Shown here piece by piece: positions 8,227-17,005 of a DNA stretch of 43,946 bases. This DNA is from JAEUMD01 sp044222395 (GTDB lineage: Bacteria > Pseudomonadota > Alphaproteobacteria > Rhizobiales > Hyphomicrobiaceae). The notes beneath the pieces are model-generated. The model did no database searches. It was given only the letters and a program-made list of their open reading frames with translations, and was not told the origin of the DNA. The position numbers and the translations under genes are program-made. The stretch covers positions 1 to 43,946 of the forward strand of contig JBGANK010000023.1 of the NCBI GenBank assembly GCA_044222395.1, in the 5' to 3' direction. Positions within the stretch are counted from its first letter, which is position 1. Each line of letters opens with the position of its first letter.

Positions 8227-8430
8227 ATGAACATCGACCGGATCGTAATGGCCTTCGCGGGGACTTTTATCCTTGTCGGAACCTACTTGGGCTACACCGT
8301 GCATCCTTATTGGCTGGGCGTTCCCGCGTTCGTCGGTGCCAATCTGCTGCAGGCATCTTTCACCGGATTCTGCCCGCTCGCAAAGATCCTGCGCGCTGTC
8401 GGTCTGAAGCCAGGTTCGGCGTTTCCCTGA
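8227..8430 (+). CDS. DUF2892 / YgaP-like inner-membrane protein
   Basis: A 67-aa protein made of two hydrophobic segments (about 8-25 and 30-48) joined by a short loop. It carries the pattern of the YgaP transmembrane domain family (DUF2892): MNIDRIVMAFAGTFIL at the start, LQASFTGFCPLAKIL in the second half and the GLKPG end. In E. coli YgaP this module follows a rhodanese domain; here it stands alone. AGAGG about 11 nt upstream serves as the ribosome binding site. It is divergent from chrA with ~295 bp between, which must hold both promoters. Its role is unknown, but stand-alone copies often sit with sulfur or metal stress genes. Confidence 0.85.
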   Translation: MNIDRIVMAFAGTFILVGTYLGYTVHPYWLGVPAFVGANLLQASFTGFCPLAKILRAVGLKPGSAFP

Positions 8431-8839
8431 AGCTTCGAGCGTCTGCGCTCGCCACATTCCTGCCATAGTTGACGCCGCCAGCGATCCGCCTCTGGCGGAT
8501 TGATGCGACTCGCGGTCGCGCGGCGCTCACACACGACCGAAATTTGCCGTTTCTTTTCAGTGCTATTTCCTCGAATGTTAACAAATGCGCCTATTTCGTG
8601 CGTTGACCTTGCGTCAGCGCTAGTGCTGTCGTCCGCCCGCCAGAACTGATCATTGGATAGAAAACGGCAGCTGAACTGGTTCTGGGGTTCAGTTCAACGG
8701 GTTTCCTAACTCCGCAAGCGCGCCACGAGGGCAAGCGCACAAACGCGGATTTCGAAGGATGATTGCTTCGCGCTGTCGCTTCTCAGCGGCACGGGGGACC
8801 GTTGTGCGTCGAAAGGCTGCCGAAACCATGGAGCGTTTC
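8431..8839. other. Intergenic region with possible terminator hairpins
   Basis: No credible gene is seen. ATCCGCC (8484-8490) and GGCGGAT (8494-8500) form a tight hairpin that may end the DUF2892 transcript, though no T-tract follows. Near 8670-8695 a GAACT/AGTTC-type inverted repeat occurs. The frame of the RlpA-like gene is open upstream to 8759, but better-supported starts are at 8828 and 8840. Confidence 0.45.
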
Positions 8840-9436
8840 ATGCGCACGTACGTGTTTGCGGCCGCCGCCGCGCTGACCTTCGGTTTTATGTCTACCGCGC
8901 CTGCCCAGGCCACCTATTGGGCCTGCATGGGCGGCTACGTCGCCTGCGGCGACAGCGGTTCCTCGACGAGCAAATCGTCCGGCAAAGCCGCCAGCAGAAA
9001 GACTGCAAAGTATTACTCGGACGACAGCGGGGACGACTACGTCCCGATGAAAAAGAAGGCGCGCAAGGCCAAGGTCGTCAGCTCCGACGACGAGGATGAT
9101 GATACGCCAAAGGGTAAGCGCCGCGTGACCTACAGCGGCGGCGAGGGCCGTAGCGCTGGCGGTGGTATGGCCTCCTACTACTGGCAGCCGCAGCGGGTCG
9201 CTTCCGGCGGCTGGTTCAACCCGAACGCCCTGACGGCTGCACACAAGACGCTGCCGTTCGGCACCCGGGTGCGCGTCACCAACAGGCACAATGGCCAATC
9301 GGTGGTCGTCACGATCAACGACCGCGGTCCGTACGTGGCAGGTCGCGTCATCGACCTGTCGAGCCGCGCTGCTGGAGAGATCGGCATGAAGGGCGCGGGC
9401 GTCGTGCCGGTGTCGATGTCCGTGTTGGGGCGCTGA
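8840..9436 (+). CDS. RlpA-like septal ring lytic transglycosylase family protein
   Basis: I prefer ATG 8840 over ATG 8828 or 8759 because GGAG (8830-8833) lies 6 nt upstream; the product is 198 aa. Residues 1-24 are a signal peptide (hydrophobic run AAAAALTFGFM, cleavage after AQA). Residues 25-110 are a low-complexity linker rich in Ser, Lys and Asp, with an acidic DDEDDD run next to basic KKKARK stretches. Residues about 112-195 form the double-psi beta-barrel of RlpA: ASYYWQ, NPNALTAAHKTLPFGTRVRV, VVVTINDRGPY and RVIDLSSRAAGEIGM. The AAHKTLPFGT and NDRGPY motifs contain the catalytic-type residues of RlpA (Asp of NDRGP). No SPOR domain is present, as usual in alphaproteobacteria. A terminator follows. 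Confidence 0.9.
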   Translation: MRTYVFAAAAALTFGFMSTAPAQATYWACMGGYVACGDSGSSTSKSSGKAASRKTAKYYSDDSGDDYVPMKKKARKAKVVSSDDEDDDTPKGKRRVTYSGGEGRSAGGGMASYYWQPQRVASGGWFNPNALTAAHKTLPFGTRVRVTNRHNGQSVVVTINDRGPYVAGRVIDLSSRAAGEIGMKGAGVVPVSMSVLGR

Positions 9437-9470
9437 TCCAGATCGTCTGACTACGGCGTTTGCCAAAGAC

Positions 9471-9503
9471 TGCCTCCCGGTGCCTGCATCGGGAGGCATT
9501 TTT
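9471..9503 (+). terminator. Rho-independent terminator
   Basis: TGCCTCCCG (9471-9479) pairs with CGGGAGGCA (9490-9498), a 9-bp stem followed directly by TTTTT (9499-9503). It ends the RlpA-like transcript. Confidence 0.9.
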
Positions 9504-9656
9504 CTGTAGCAGCGGCGGCCATGCCACACTCCGCCGACGGACGGCCGGGGCCACGGAAAAAACCGGCAACTTCCAGCAAATTTGCGCTAGGGTGCGCGCG
9601 ATCGCTGCCGCGATGGTGCTGGCAGCTATTTGCCAACCGGTGTTCCCACTTTGCCC

Positions 9657-10439
9657 ATGCCGCAACGAGCCCAACTGCGCGACCGCGATTGCGCCATCGC
9701 TGAGATCCGCAAGGCGATGATCGAGAAGAAGCTCACCCAGGCTGAGCTTGCGGACGCCGCGGACTGCCACGAGAAGACCGTGCAGAACCTGCTCGGCGGC
9801 CGCTCGGTGCGCGAGCAGACCCTGTTTGACGTGTGCATGGTGCTGGGCCTCGAATACGAGCGGGTCAAGGCCGACTGGGACGGGTCGCCGCTCAACGGCG
9901 CCAACGAGCCGATGGAGCTGAGGGGCGAAGGCGGCGTTGTCGCTCCGGTCTACATGGGCGCCTACACGCGTGCTGCGGTCGATCACTACATCGGCTCCTA
10001 TCTGACGGTGCGGCCCGCCTTCTCGCTTCCCAACGTGATCATCGCCTACCGCACAGACATCGTCTGGGATCCTGAGTGGCCGTCCTTGTTGTTCGAGGAA
10101 AGCGGCCGGCCGGATGCCACCTACTCGCACCGCGGCCGGCTCTACATCCCGGCCTCCTCGATGTTCATCCACCTCGTCTCGCTGACCAAGGGCGCCATGC
10201 GCATGGTGCTCGTCTCGCAGATCGACCACATGGGTGCCATGCGCGGCCTCATCACAACGCTCAACAAGCAAGGGGCGATGCTGATGCCGGTCTCCAGCCC
10301 GATCGTCTACAAGCGCCAGGACGCCTTCGATGCGGGTTCACTCGGGCAAATCCCGCCGGAACACCCCGAGCATGGACGCTACCGCCACCTGCTCGAGGAG
10401 ACGATTGCCGACGGGTATGCGAAGGTCGTCGAGCGCTGA
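9657..10439 (+). CDS. XRE-type helix-turn-helix protein with conserved C-terminal domain
   Basis: I place the start at ATG 9657 (260 aa); a TTG at 9630 would add nine residues, and neither has a strong Shine-Dalgarno. Residues about 10-70 form a Cro/C1-type HTH: AIAEIRKAMIEKKLTQAELA, then CHEKTVQNLLGGRSVREQTL, the recognition helix lying around KTVQNLLGG. Residues 85-260 are a larger alpha/beta domain of unknown fold (AYTRAAVDHYIGSYLTVRPAF; VLVSQIDHMGAMRGLITTLNKQ), probably a ligand-sensing or oligomerisation domain. Its target is unknown. It is not in an obvious operon: it follows the terminator at 9503 and is convergent with the patatin gene. Confidence 0.8.
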   Translation: MPQRAQLRDRDCAIAEIRKAMIEKKLTQAELADAADCHEKTVQNLLGGRSVREQTLFDVCMVLGLEYERVKADWDGSPLNGANEPMELRGEGGVVAPVYMGAYTRAAVDHYIGSYLTVRPAFSLPNVIIAYRTDIVWDPEWPSLLFEESGRPDATYSHRGRLYIPASSMFIHLVSLTKGAMRMVLVSQIDHMGAMRGLITTLNKQGAMLMPVSSPIVYKRQDAFDAGSLGQIPPEHPEHGRYRHLLEETIADGYAKVVER

Positions 10440-10517
10440 GCGCCTGGACGCCGCGAAACGCCGTGCACTCGGGTTTCAGTCGATGGCGGATGGGATAGCT
10501 CGCAGCAGCTTTAGAAC

Positions 10518-11621
10518 TCAGGCGCGCCGCGCCAGCCCTTCAGCGATCACCGCATTCTGGTTGGGTTCCGAAGGCGCGGGCAGAATGTCCGCGGCTTTGC
10601 GTTCACCGACGCCCAAAATTCGCTCGCCGAGGCGAGCGGTCTCGCGCCGGCCGATGTCGCGGCGATGGCGATCGAGCCATTTGTGGGTTTCGGTGCGCCC
10701 AGCGCCGTGCAGGTACGTGAACAACCCCCAGTCGGGCTTCATCTTGGTTTCGTGCTTGAGGTTGGCCGTATAGCGCCCGGCATCGACGAGATGGAAGCGG
10801 TGACGGCGCAGGCGTCCGGCAAGCGTGTTGCGGCTAAACAAGCCGCCACCGGCTTCACGCCGCAGGCTCTCGATCAGTTCGACGTCGCGGCGCAGCGGCA
10901 TGTTGAATGTGATGTGGTTGACGTGGCCGGAGATCTCGCGCGAACCGGTCGGCAGCTCGGTACGCTCACGCGGATTGATCATGACCAGCAGGGTGTCCGA
11001 CACCGGGCTTTGCTGGGCCAGCCTGACGATCTCCGGATTGGCCGAGAAACCGCCGTCCCAATAGGCGTTACCGTCGACTCTGACGGCATGGTGGAGCGTC
11101 GGCAGGCAGGCGGAGGCAAGTACGCATTCGACCGTCAGCTCATTGGCGCGGAACAGGCGCGACTTGCCGGAGGAGACTTCGGTGGCCGCGATCAGCAGGC
11201 CGACCGGTGACGACTTGCGAATGCGCTCGAAATCGATGGTGCGTTCCAGAAGTCTGCGCAGCGGATCGAAGCCAAGCGGATTGAATTCGTAGGGCGAGAT
11301 CAGTCCCGCCATCTGGCTCATCGACGTGCGCGTCAGGCTGTAGAGGAACGGATTCAAGCGAAGCAGATCGGGAACGCCGGCCTGATAGACCGCCTGCCAT
11401 ACCTCACGCAGCTTCTCACGTGCCCGCTGCGGACCGCCCTCGGCGAGACCTGATGCCATTGCCACGGCGTTGATCGCGCCGGCGCTGGTTCCCGATACCC
11501 AGCCCAGCTCGAGGCGCTCTTCCTCCAGCAGGCGGTCGAGCACACCCCAGGTGAATGCTCCGTGCGCGCCGCCGCCCTGCAGTGCGAGGTTGATGCGCAA
11601 CGCGCGTTGAAATAAACCCAC
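10518..11621 (-). CDS. Patatin-like phospholipase family protein
   Basis: Predicted serine lipid acyl hydrolase with a Ser-Asp dyad. I chose the GTG at 11621 because GAGGGGG lies just upstream at a suitable distance; it gives 367 aa. A longer version from 11687 adds 22 residues with little similarity to the family. Visible motifs are the oxyanion-hole loop ALQGGGAHGAF (about 13-23), the nucleophile elbow GTSAG with Ser46, and DGG with Asp189 in YWDGGFSANP. There is no signal peptide, so the enzyme is probably cytoplasmic or peripheral on the inner membrane. The C-terminal third (about 210-367) is the variable region seen in bacterial patatins. It is 70 bp downstream of btuD on the same strand, but nothing connects it to B12 uptake. 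Confidence 0.92.
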   Translation of the reverse strand: MGLFQRALRINLALQGGGAHGAFTWGVLDRLLEEERLELGWVSGTSAGAINAVAMASGLAEGGPQRAREKLREVWQAVYQAGVPDLLRLNPFLYSLTRTSMSQMAGLISPYEFNPLGFDPLRRLLERTIDFERIRKSSPVGLLIAATEVSSGKSRLFRANELTVECVLASACLPTLHHAVRVDGNAYWDGGFSANPEIVRLAQQSPVSDTLLVMINPRERTELPTGSREISGHVNHITFNMPLRRDVELIESLRREAGGGLFSRNTLAGRLRRHRFHLVDAGRYTANLKHETKMKPDWGLFTYLHGAGRTETHKWLDRHRRDIGRRETARLGERILGVGERKAADILPAPSEPNQNAVIAEGLARRA

Positions 11622-11694
11622 CGTGCCCCCTCGTATGACGCCCCTGCCGCTGGACCAACGAACCTTGCAGGGCTTGCAGACCCTCAAGGCGGCA

Positions 11695-12453
11695 TCATGT
11701 CAGTGTCCGCTCGGCGAGCACAATGGGCACCTGGTCTAACTTGGCAACGCGCGCTGCGACACCGAACGCTGCGGCCAGAAGCTCAGGTGTTACCACAGCC
11801 TCTGAGATCCCTGCAGCCAACACCCTGCCGTCCTTCAACAACAACGTCTTCCGGCAGAAGCGTACCGCCAACGACACATCGTGCAGGGCGACGATCACGG
11901 TGCGGCCGTTCGCCGCCAGACTTTCGAAGTGGGCAAAGAGCTGGAGGACGTGGCCCATGTCTAAACCGGCGGTCGGCTCGTCGGCGATCAGGATGTCGGC
12001 CTCTTGCGCCAATGCTCGCGCCAACAGGACTCTGGCAAGCTCGCCGCCGGAAAGCTCATTGACCGGACGCTCGGCGACCGCCACAAGGTCCATTGCCGAG
12101 AGCGCTGCGCGAATGGTGACGGCATCGTTGTGGGACGGATCATGAGGCAAGCGACCGAGCGCGACGACGCGCGATACCGGAAGCGGCCAATGGACAACGC
12201 GCTCCTGGGGAATATAGGCGACGCGGCGGCCGCGGGCGCGAGCATCCAAGGTTGAGATGTCGTCATCGCCGAGCCTGACCTTGCCTGCGGTGAGCGGCAA
12301 CAGGCCGGCCAGCGCCTTCAGCAGTGTCGACTTGCCGGCACCGTTGGGACCGATGACGGCAACTATGTCACCGCCTTCTGCCGTCATGCTGACGCCGTCG
12401 AGAATGTGGCGACGGCCAAGGCCCACGCTGATCGCATCGGCGGCCATGCTCAT
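11695..12453 (-). CDS. btuD: Vitamin B12 ABC transporter, ATP-binding protein BtuD
   Basis: Cytoplasmic ATPase that powers cobalamin import through the BtuC permease. The start is ATG 12453, which overlaps the btuC stop as ATGA, so translation is probably coupled; the product is 252 aa. Visible motifs: Walker A GPNGAGKST (about 35-43), Q-loop in AYIPQERV, ABC signature LSGGELARVLLARAL, Walker B ILIADEP, D-loop GLD and switch His in ALHDVSL. The pattern VHWPLPVSRVVALGRLPH matches the FecE/BtuD/HmuV branch rather than other importers. Position after btuF and btuC under a cobalamin riboswitch makes B12 the likely substrate rather than haem or siderophore. It is the last gene of the operon. Confidence 0.92.
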   Translation of the reverse strand: MSMAADAISVGLGRRHILDGVSMTAEGGDIVAVIGPNGAGKSTLLKALAGLLPLTAGKVRLGDDDISTLDARARGRRVAYIPQERVVHWPLPVSRVVALGRLPHDPSHNDAVTIRAALSAMDLVAVAERPVNELSGGELARVLLARALAQEADILIADEPTAGLDMGHVLQLFAHFESLAANGRTVIVALHDVSLAVRFCRKTLLLKDGRVLAAGISEAVVTPELLAAAFGVAARVAKLDQVPIVLAERTLT

Positions 12454-13450
12454 GCGCCGAACTCCCGGCGATAGGCGAGGACCAGCCACAGGAAGAACGG
12501 CGCGCCGATGATGGCCGTGACGACGCCGAGCTTCAGATCGCCGGCAGGCGAGATCAGCCTCAGGCCGACATCCGCCAGCAGCACCAGCACGGCACCCCCC
12601 AGGAAGCTCGGTAAGAGCAGTCGCGAAGGCGTGTGCGCAACCAGGGGGCGCAACAGGTGCGGCACGACGAGGCCGACAAAACCGATGGCGCCGGTGACAG
12701 AGGTCGCTGCACCGACAGCCAGCGCGGCGCCCGCGACGATGTGACGGCGCAACGCGGCGGGCACGACGCCAAGGTTCTGGGCTGCCACCTCGCCGAGGCT
12801 CAAGGCGTCGAGTTGGCGGCCTGTCGTCAGCAGTAGCACGGTGCCGGTGACGATCAGCGGTGCGGCAATCCACACGTGCTCAAGGCTGCGATCGTTGAGC
12901 GAGCCCATCATCCAGTAGAGCATCTCGACGGATGCAAACGGGTTGGGCGCCAGATTGAGCACCAGCGACGTGAGCGCTCCGGCGACGCTCGACATGGCGA
13001 CGCCGGCCAGGATCAACGTCACGGGCGCAGTTGTCTGACCTGCGAGGAGGATGACGGCGAGCGTGGTGAGCCCGGCGCCGGCAAGCCCGCCCAATGGCAA
13101 TGCCAGCGAGAATGCTGCGGCGGCGCCAGAATGAATGGCGATGACGGCGCCGAGCGATGCGCCACCGGCCATGCCGAGCAGCCCGGGCTCAGCCAGGGGA
13201 TTACGCAAATAACCTTGCAGGGCGGCGCCGGTCAGGCCCAAGGCACCGCCGACGAGGAAGCCCAACAGGGCGCGCGGCAGGCGGATTTCCACCAGCACGA
13301 GGCGCGCCGCGCTTTCACCTTCAGGCAGAGCGACGCCCTCTCGGCGAAGGCGGCGACGGCTAGGACCGAGAGTAGTGTCAGCAGCGTGCCCTGGCCTATG
13401 CGGTCAAGGGCTCGTGGCGCTGACTGGCCGCTGGTACCGGTCGCAGTCAT
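12450..13450 (-). CDS. btuC: Vitamin B12 ABC transporter permease BtuC, with apparent frameshift
   Basis: FecCD/BtuC-family inner-membrane permease. The intact downstream frame (12450-13298, 282 aa) carries the family core: EIRLPRALLGFLVGGALGL, GAALQGYLRNPLAEPGLLG, LILAGVAMSS, YWMMGSLN and GFVGLVVPHLLRPL, with about nine hydrophobic segments. The missing start and first membrane segment (MTATGTSGQ ... LLTLLSVLAVAAF) are encoded in another frame from ATG 13450, which overlaps the btuF stop as ATGA. Joining the frames needs one extra base between about 13322 and 13345, most simply in the CCC run at 13336-13338. A repaired gene would encode about 333 aa, a normal BtuC length. The shift could be a sequencing error, a real inactivating mutation, or bypassed by internal initiation at GTG 13298. 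Confidence 0.85.
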
Positions 13451-14394
13451 TGCGGCAGACCGGACGGCTTGCCGGATTCCAATGTGGTGTCCTGTCGCCA
13501 ATCGGGTTTGGCAGAGGCCTGCATCAGCGCCGCGCGCTCGCGTCCAAGTCCTTCGATGGCGGTGGCGATCGCCGGTGTGCCGCACAGCCACATCGGCATC
13601 GGAATGTGCACGTGCCGGCGCCGCGCGAGCAGATCGCGGAAGGCGCGGTGGCGCAGGTTGTCGGCCATCACCGTCCGGAACGTTTTGGGATCGTGAGCCA
13701 GGACGACGAGGTCGGGCGGTCTGGCGATGAACTCTTCCAGCGGCAAGCGTCCTGCCGGGCCGAGCCGACGTATGGAGGCGACGTTGTGGAAGCCTGCCGC
13801 CTGCAGGGCGGCATCGATCAGGTCGCCCGGGGCCGAGGTCAGGCCGCTGACGTGATAGGCCAATGCGGTCGGGCGGAAAGGACTGCGCGGTGCGGCCGCC
13901 GAGATCCTGCGATCGAAATCCATGACGAGGGAGTGGGCACGTTGCGGCTCGCCGACGACATCTCCGAGCTTGCGGATCGATGCGCGGATGCCATCCAAGT
14001 CGCGCGCCATGTCGATCACCTCGACGCGCACGCCCAGGCGGCGCAGCAATGCGACGACCTCGGGCGTCGAATAGGCCGTCGTCAGCACCACGTCTGGGCG
14101 CAACGACAGGATTTCCTCGGCGCGGCCGCGCACCAGCCTGATGCCGTCGATGCGGCGAGCGATCGCCGACAGAACCGGATCGGCGGCGAGATGGCTCAGC
14201 GCCGCGATCCGCTCCTTTCCGACCAAATCGACCAGCAGCTGATCGGTGCACAAGTTGATGGAGACGATGCGCCGAGGCGCTGGCGTCGATCGCGCGGCTT
14301 CATCGGCGGCGGCGAACCTGATCGGCGCAAGGCACAGAGCTGCGGCGACCGCGATGGCCGCGCATGTCTTCTGAACCAATGCACCTTTCAGCAT
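13447..14394 (-). CDS. btuF: Vitamin B12-binding periplasmic protein BtuF
   Basis: Class III substrate-binding protein that passes cobalamin to BtuCD. The start ATG 14394 (315 aa) is preceded by AAGGG at ~11 nt; the open frame extends further upstream but that part overlaps btuB and is not protein-like. Residues 1-31 are a signal peptide (TCAAIAVAAALCLAPIRFAAA). The mature protein has the two-lobe pattern: RRIVSINLCTDQLLVDLVG, an N-lobe ending in EILSLRPDVVLTTAYSTPEVV, a long connecting helix region, and a C-lobe with ARPPDLVVLA. INLCTDQ is typical of BtuF/FhuD-like proteins in alphaproteobacterial B12 loci. It lies 53 bp after btuB and overlaps btuC by ATGA. Confidence 0.88.
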   Translation of the reverse strand: MLKGALVQKTCAAIAVAAALCLAPIRFAAADEAARSTPAPRRIVSINLCTDQLLVDLVGKERIAALSHLAADPVLSAIARRIDGIRLVRGRAEEILSLRPDVVLTTAYSTPEVVALLRRLGVRVEVIDMARDLDGIRASIRKLGDVVGEPQRAHSLVMDFDRRISAAAPRSPFRPTALAYHVSGLTSAPGDLIDAALQAAGFHNVASIRRLGPAGRLPLEEFIARPPDLVVLAHDPKTFRTVMADNLRHRAFRDLLARRRHVHIPMPMWLCGTPAIATAIEGLGRERAALMQASAKPDWRQDTTLESGKPSGLPQ

Positions 14395-14447
14395 TGCTGC
14401 CGCTGCCCTTCCATCTGACGGAGCTGGCCGATCTGCCGCTGCCGAAC

Positions 14448-16760
14448 CTATTTCCAAGCTGCCGGTGGCGATAGATCTGCCTCCAGCTTCAGCCTCAACC
14501 CAGCATAGGCGGCGATGCCTGCCGATTGATAGCCGAATACCTCCTGATAGTTTGCATCGAGCAGGTTCTCGACGCGCGCAAACGCCTCCAGCCCGGGCTT
14601 CAGCTCGTAGGAGCCCGACAAGCGCACCAGCCAATACTCGTCGAGCATCCTGGTGTCGTTGAGGTAAATAGGGAACGAGCCGAACGGGCCGGAGCCATAT
14701 CCGACAACTGCGGAGGCGAAGTCCGGCATGGTGCCGTTGTAGATAGTGGCGAGGTTGAGACGCGCGCGAGCGTCCTCGGAACGCCAATCGACATCGAAGC
14801 GGGCCTGATGCTCGGGGCGGCGCAACTCCTGTAGGCCCTTGTCGTCCACTGCGTCGAGCCACGTGTACGAAGCGCCGAGCGTGATACCGGCGACAAGCTT
14901 GAAGCGTCCCGACACCTCGATGCCCTGGCGCTTGCTCCGGCCGTCGAGATTGATCGAGGAGATGAGTGGGAACTGCGAGAAGTCCTCGGTGATCTCGTTG
15001 GTCAGATCGGTGTTGAAGTAGGTGACGTCGACGACGCCACGACCGCCCAGCAGCGTGGTCTCGACGCCGACATCCCAGCCCTTGGACCGCTCGGGCTTGA
15101 GGTCGGGATTGGGTGTATAGCGGGAGAAGGTGCCGTAAAGCTCGGCGAAGCTCGGCAGCTTCGTGCCCGTTCCGTAGCTCGTGTGCAGCCGGAATGGCGT
15201 CATCGGCACCTTGAGCGAGCCATCGATGCGCCAGTCGGTGACGTCGTCGAAGGTTTCGTTGAGGTCGCGGCGCAGCGAGCCGCCGAGATAGAGCGTGTTG
15301 AAGTACTCGCCCCTCACCTCGCCGACAAAGCTGGTGCGTCCGCGCTCGGCGTGGAAATCGGCAGAGGTCGGCTGGTCAAAGCTCTCCTCGCGCCGCTCGA
15401 CGAGCCCGGTCAGGAAGTGGCGAACCGCGCCGTCGTGCTTGGGCCCGATGCGGATGGTCGACTTGTAGCCGTAGGTCAGCGCGTCGTCGATCAGGCGGTT
15501 CTCGGATGCGCCAGGAAGCCAGCTTGGAAAACTCACATCATAGAAATCGCGATTGGATCGGGTCGCGAAGACCTGCTGCGTCCATGCATCGTCGAATAGT
15601 GACAGGTCAGCGGCAATACGGCCGCTCCACATCTCGTTTTCAGACCGATTGGGTGCATCGACTGCGGTGACGTCGCCGATCACGGGCAGGCCGTCGGCGC
15701 CGTAGATCGAATCATAGTTGTCGTAAGCGCTGTCGAGACGGCTTGCACGGAACGAGCCGCTGACCGTGAAATTCCGTGTTGGACTGATACCGCCCTTGAA
15801 CGACAACGTCTTCAGATCGCTGCCATCACGTTCGACGCCCTGCGGCGCGATGTTGAAGCCATCGGCATGGCGCGACGAGACCATGAACGAGCCCCACGCG
15901 GTATCGGTGCCGCCGGAAACGCCGACGCGACCGGCGCGCGTGTTGAATGAGCCGCCTTCGGCCTCGGCGATGAAGCGGGCGGGCCCCTTCCCGGACTTCG
16001 TGACGATGTTGATGACGCCGCCCAGCGCACCTGAGCCGTAAAGGCCGCTTTGGGGTCCGCGCAAGACCTCGATCTGCTCAATGTCATCGGTGGCGAGATT
16101 GGCGAAGTCGAAGAAGCCGTCGATACGGGAATTGACCTCGACGCCGTCGACGAGCACGAGCGTATGGTTGCTCTCCGCGCCGCGGATACGCGCCACGGCG
16201 ACCGATCCGGCACCACCTTGCTGGCTGATCGAGACGCCCGGCAAACCTCGCAACACGTCGGCACCGGCGCGTTGCTGCGCGGCCTCGATGTCGCTCGCGG
16301 TAACGACGCTAACGGCGGTGCCGATGGCATCAGTGCCGACGCCTGCAGTCTGTCCCGGTGTTCCAATGCTATCGATTCCGTTCTGGTCTGCTGGCTCAGC
16401 AGTCGTGGCTGGCGGCACAGCGGGCGTTGCAGAGGTTGCGGCCGATCCCGACGCTCCGGTCTTGCTCTTGGCCACCATCTTTATTGCAGGCTTTGCCGCG
16501 GCTGGTTCGGCATCGTCCGACACCTGCGGGCGCGTCTTCTTGATCGCGGCCTTTGGCTTTGCCAGCGTTGCGCCTTCGACGACGACAGGCGGCAGCTCGA
16601 CGGATTGCGTCGTCGCCGTCTGAGCCTGCGCGTAAGTGGTCAGCGAAAGACTCAAAGCAACGCCAAGCGTCGCCGCTTTCGGGCGACTGCAGCAGTGCAA
16701 TTCAATTGTAATCAAAGCTGATCGCTTCGGGCGCTCATTCGCCTGCAGCAATTCTCGCAT
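14448..16760 (-). CDS. btuB: TonB-dependent vitamin B12 receptor BtuB
   Basis: Outer-membrane TonB-gated channel for cobalamin, 770 aa from ATG 16760, which has GGAGG 5 nt upstream (a GTG three bases earlier is less well spaced). The N-terminus carries a signal peptide ending near YAQAQ (~47). A TonB-box-like ELPPVVV follows at about 56-62, then an unusual ~85-residue Ala/Pro/Lys/Thr-rich linker. The plug domain begins at about 148 (AVSVVTASDIEAAQQRAGADVLRGLPG, then ARIRGAESNHTLVLVDGV and IEVLRGPQSGLYGSGALGGVINIVTK). The rest is the 22-strand barrel, with LPSFAELYG and KPERSKGWDVG and the closing AYAGLRLKLEA. The cobalamin riboswitch upstream and btuFCD downstream fix the substrate assignment. 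Confidence 0.93.
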   Translation of the reverse strand: MRELLQANERPKRSALITIELHCCSRPKAATLGVALSLSLTTYAQAQTATTQSVELPPVVVEGATLAKPKAAIKKTRPQVSDDAEPAAAKPAIKMVAKSKTGASGSAATSATPAVPPATTAEPADQNGIDSIGTPGQTAGVGTDAIGTAVSVVTASDIEAAQQRAGADVLRGLPGVSISQQGGAGSVAVARIRGAESNHTLVLVDGVEVNSRIDGFFDFANLATDDIEQIEVLRGPQSGLYGSGALGGVINIVTKSGKGPARFIAEAEGGSFNTRAGRVGVSGGTDTAWGSFMVSSRHADGFNIAPQGVERDGSDLKTLSFKGGISPTRNFTVSGSFRASRLDSAYDNYDSIYGADGLPVIGDVTAVDAPNRSENEMWSGRIAADLSLFDDAWTQQVFATRSNRDFYDVSFPSWLPGASENRLIDDALTYGYKSTIRIGPKHDGAVRHFLTGLVERREESFDQPTSADFHAERGRTSFVGEVRGEYFNTLYLGGSLRRDLNETFDDVTDWRIDGSLKVPMTPFRLHTSYGTGTKLPSFAELYGTFSRYTPNPDLKPERSKGWDVGVETTLLGGRGVVDVTYFNTDLTNEITEDFSQFPLISSINLDGRSKRQGIEVSGRFKLVAGITLGASYTWLDAVDDKGLQELRRPEHQARFDVDWRSEDARARLNLATIYNGTMPDFASAVVGYGSGPFGSFPIYLNDTRMLDEYWLVRLSGSYELKPGLEAFARVENLLDANYQEVFGYQSAGIAAYAGLRLKLEADLSPPAAWK

Positions 16761-17005
16761 CACGACCTCCCTCTGGTGTCGACCATGAGGGTGGAGGCGG
16801 ACTGGCGCAGGCGGAATGGAATGCCTGCTACGACGCTCACAAACGGCTCAGATCCCGAGGGTTCTCGCCGCAGTGCCAACGTTCAGCCGTTTATCGGAGG
16901 AAACCCTGCCGCGGCCGACCAGACGATGCTCCCCACCGGTTGCACATCGATCGCCACTACGGGTGGTCCGTTTCACCGCGCGCCCCGCGCTGTGAATGGG
17001 CGACG

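Noticed and set aside
8631..8700. CTAGTGCTGTCG resembling a fifth CTAGTGT-type element
   Set aside because: The matching right end is absent and the inner pairing is weak, so membership in the family is not supported.
13232..14251. Separate 339-codon minus-strand ORF overlapping btuF and the btuC start
   Set aside because: Most of it is Arg-rich shadow of btuF; only its last ~45 codons before 13322 carry the btuC N-terminus, so it is not an independent gene.
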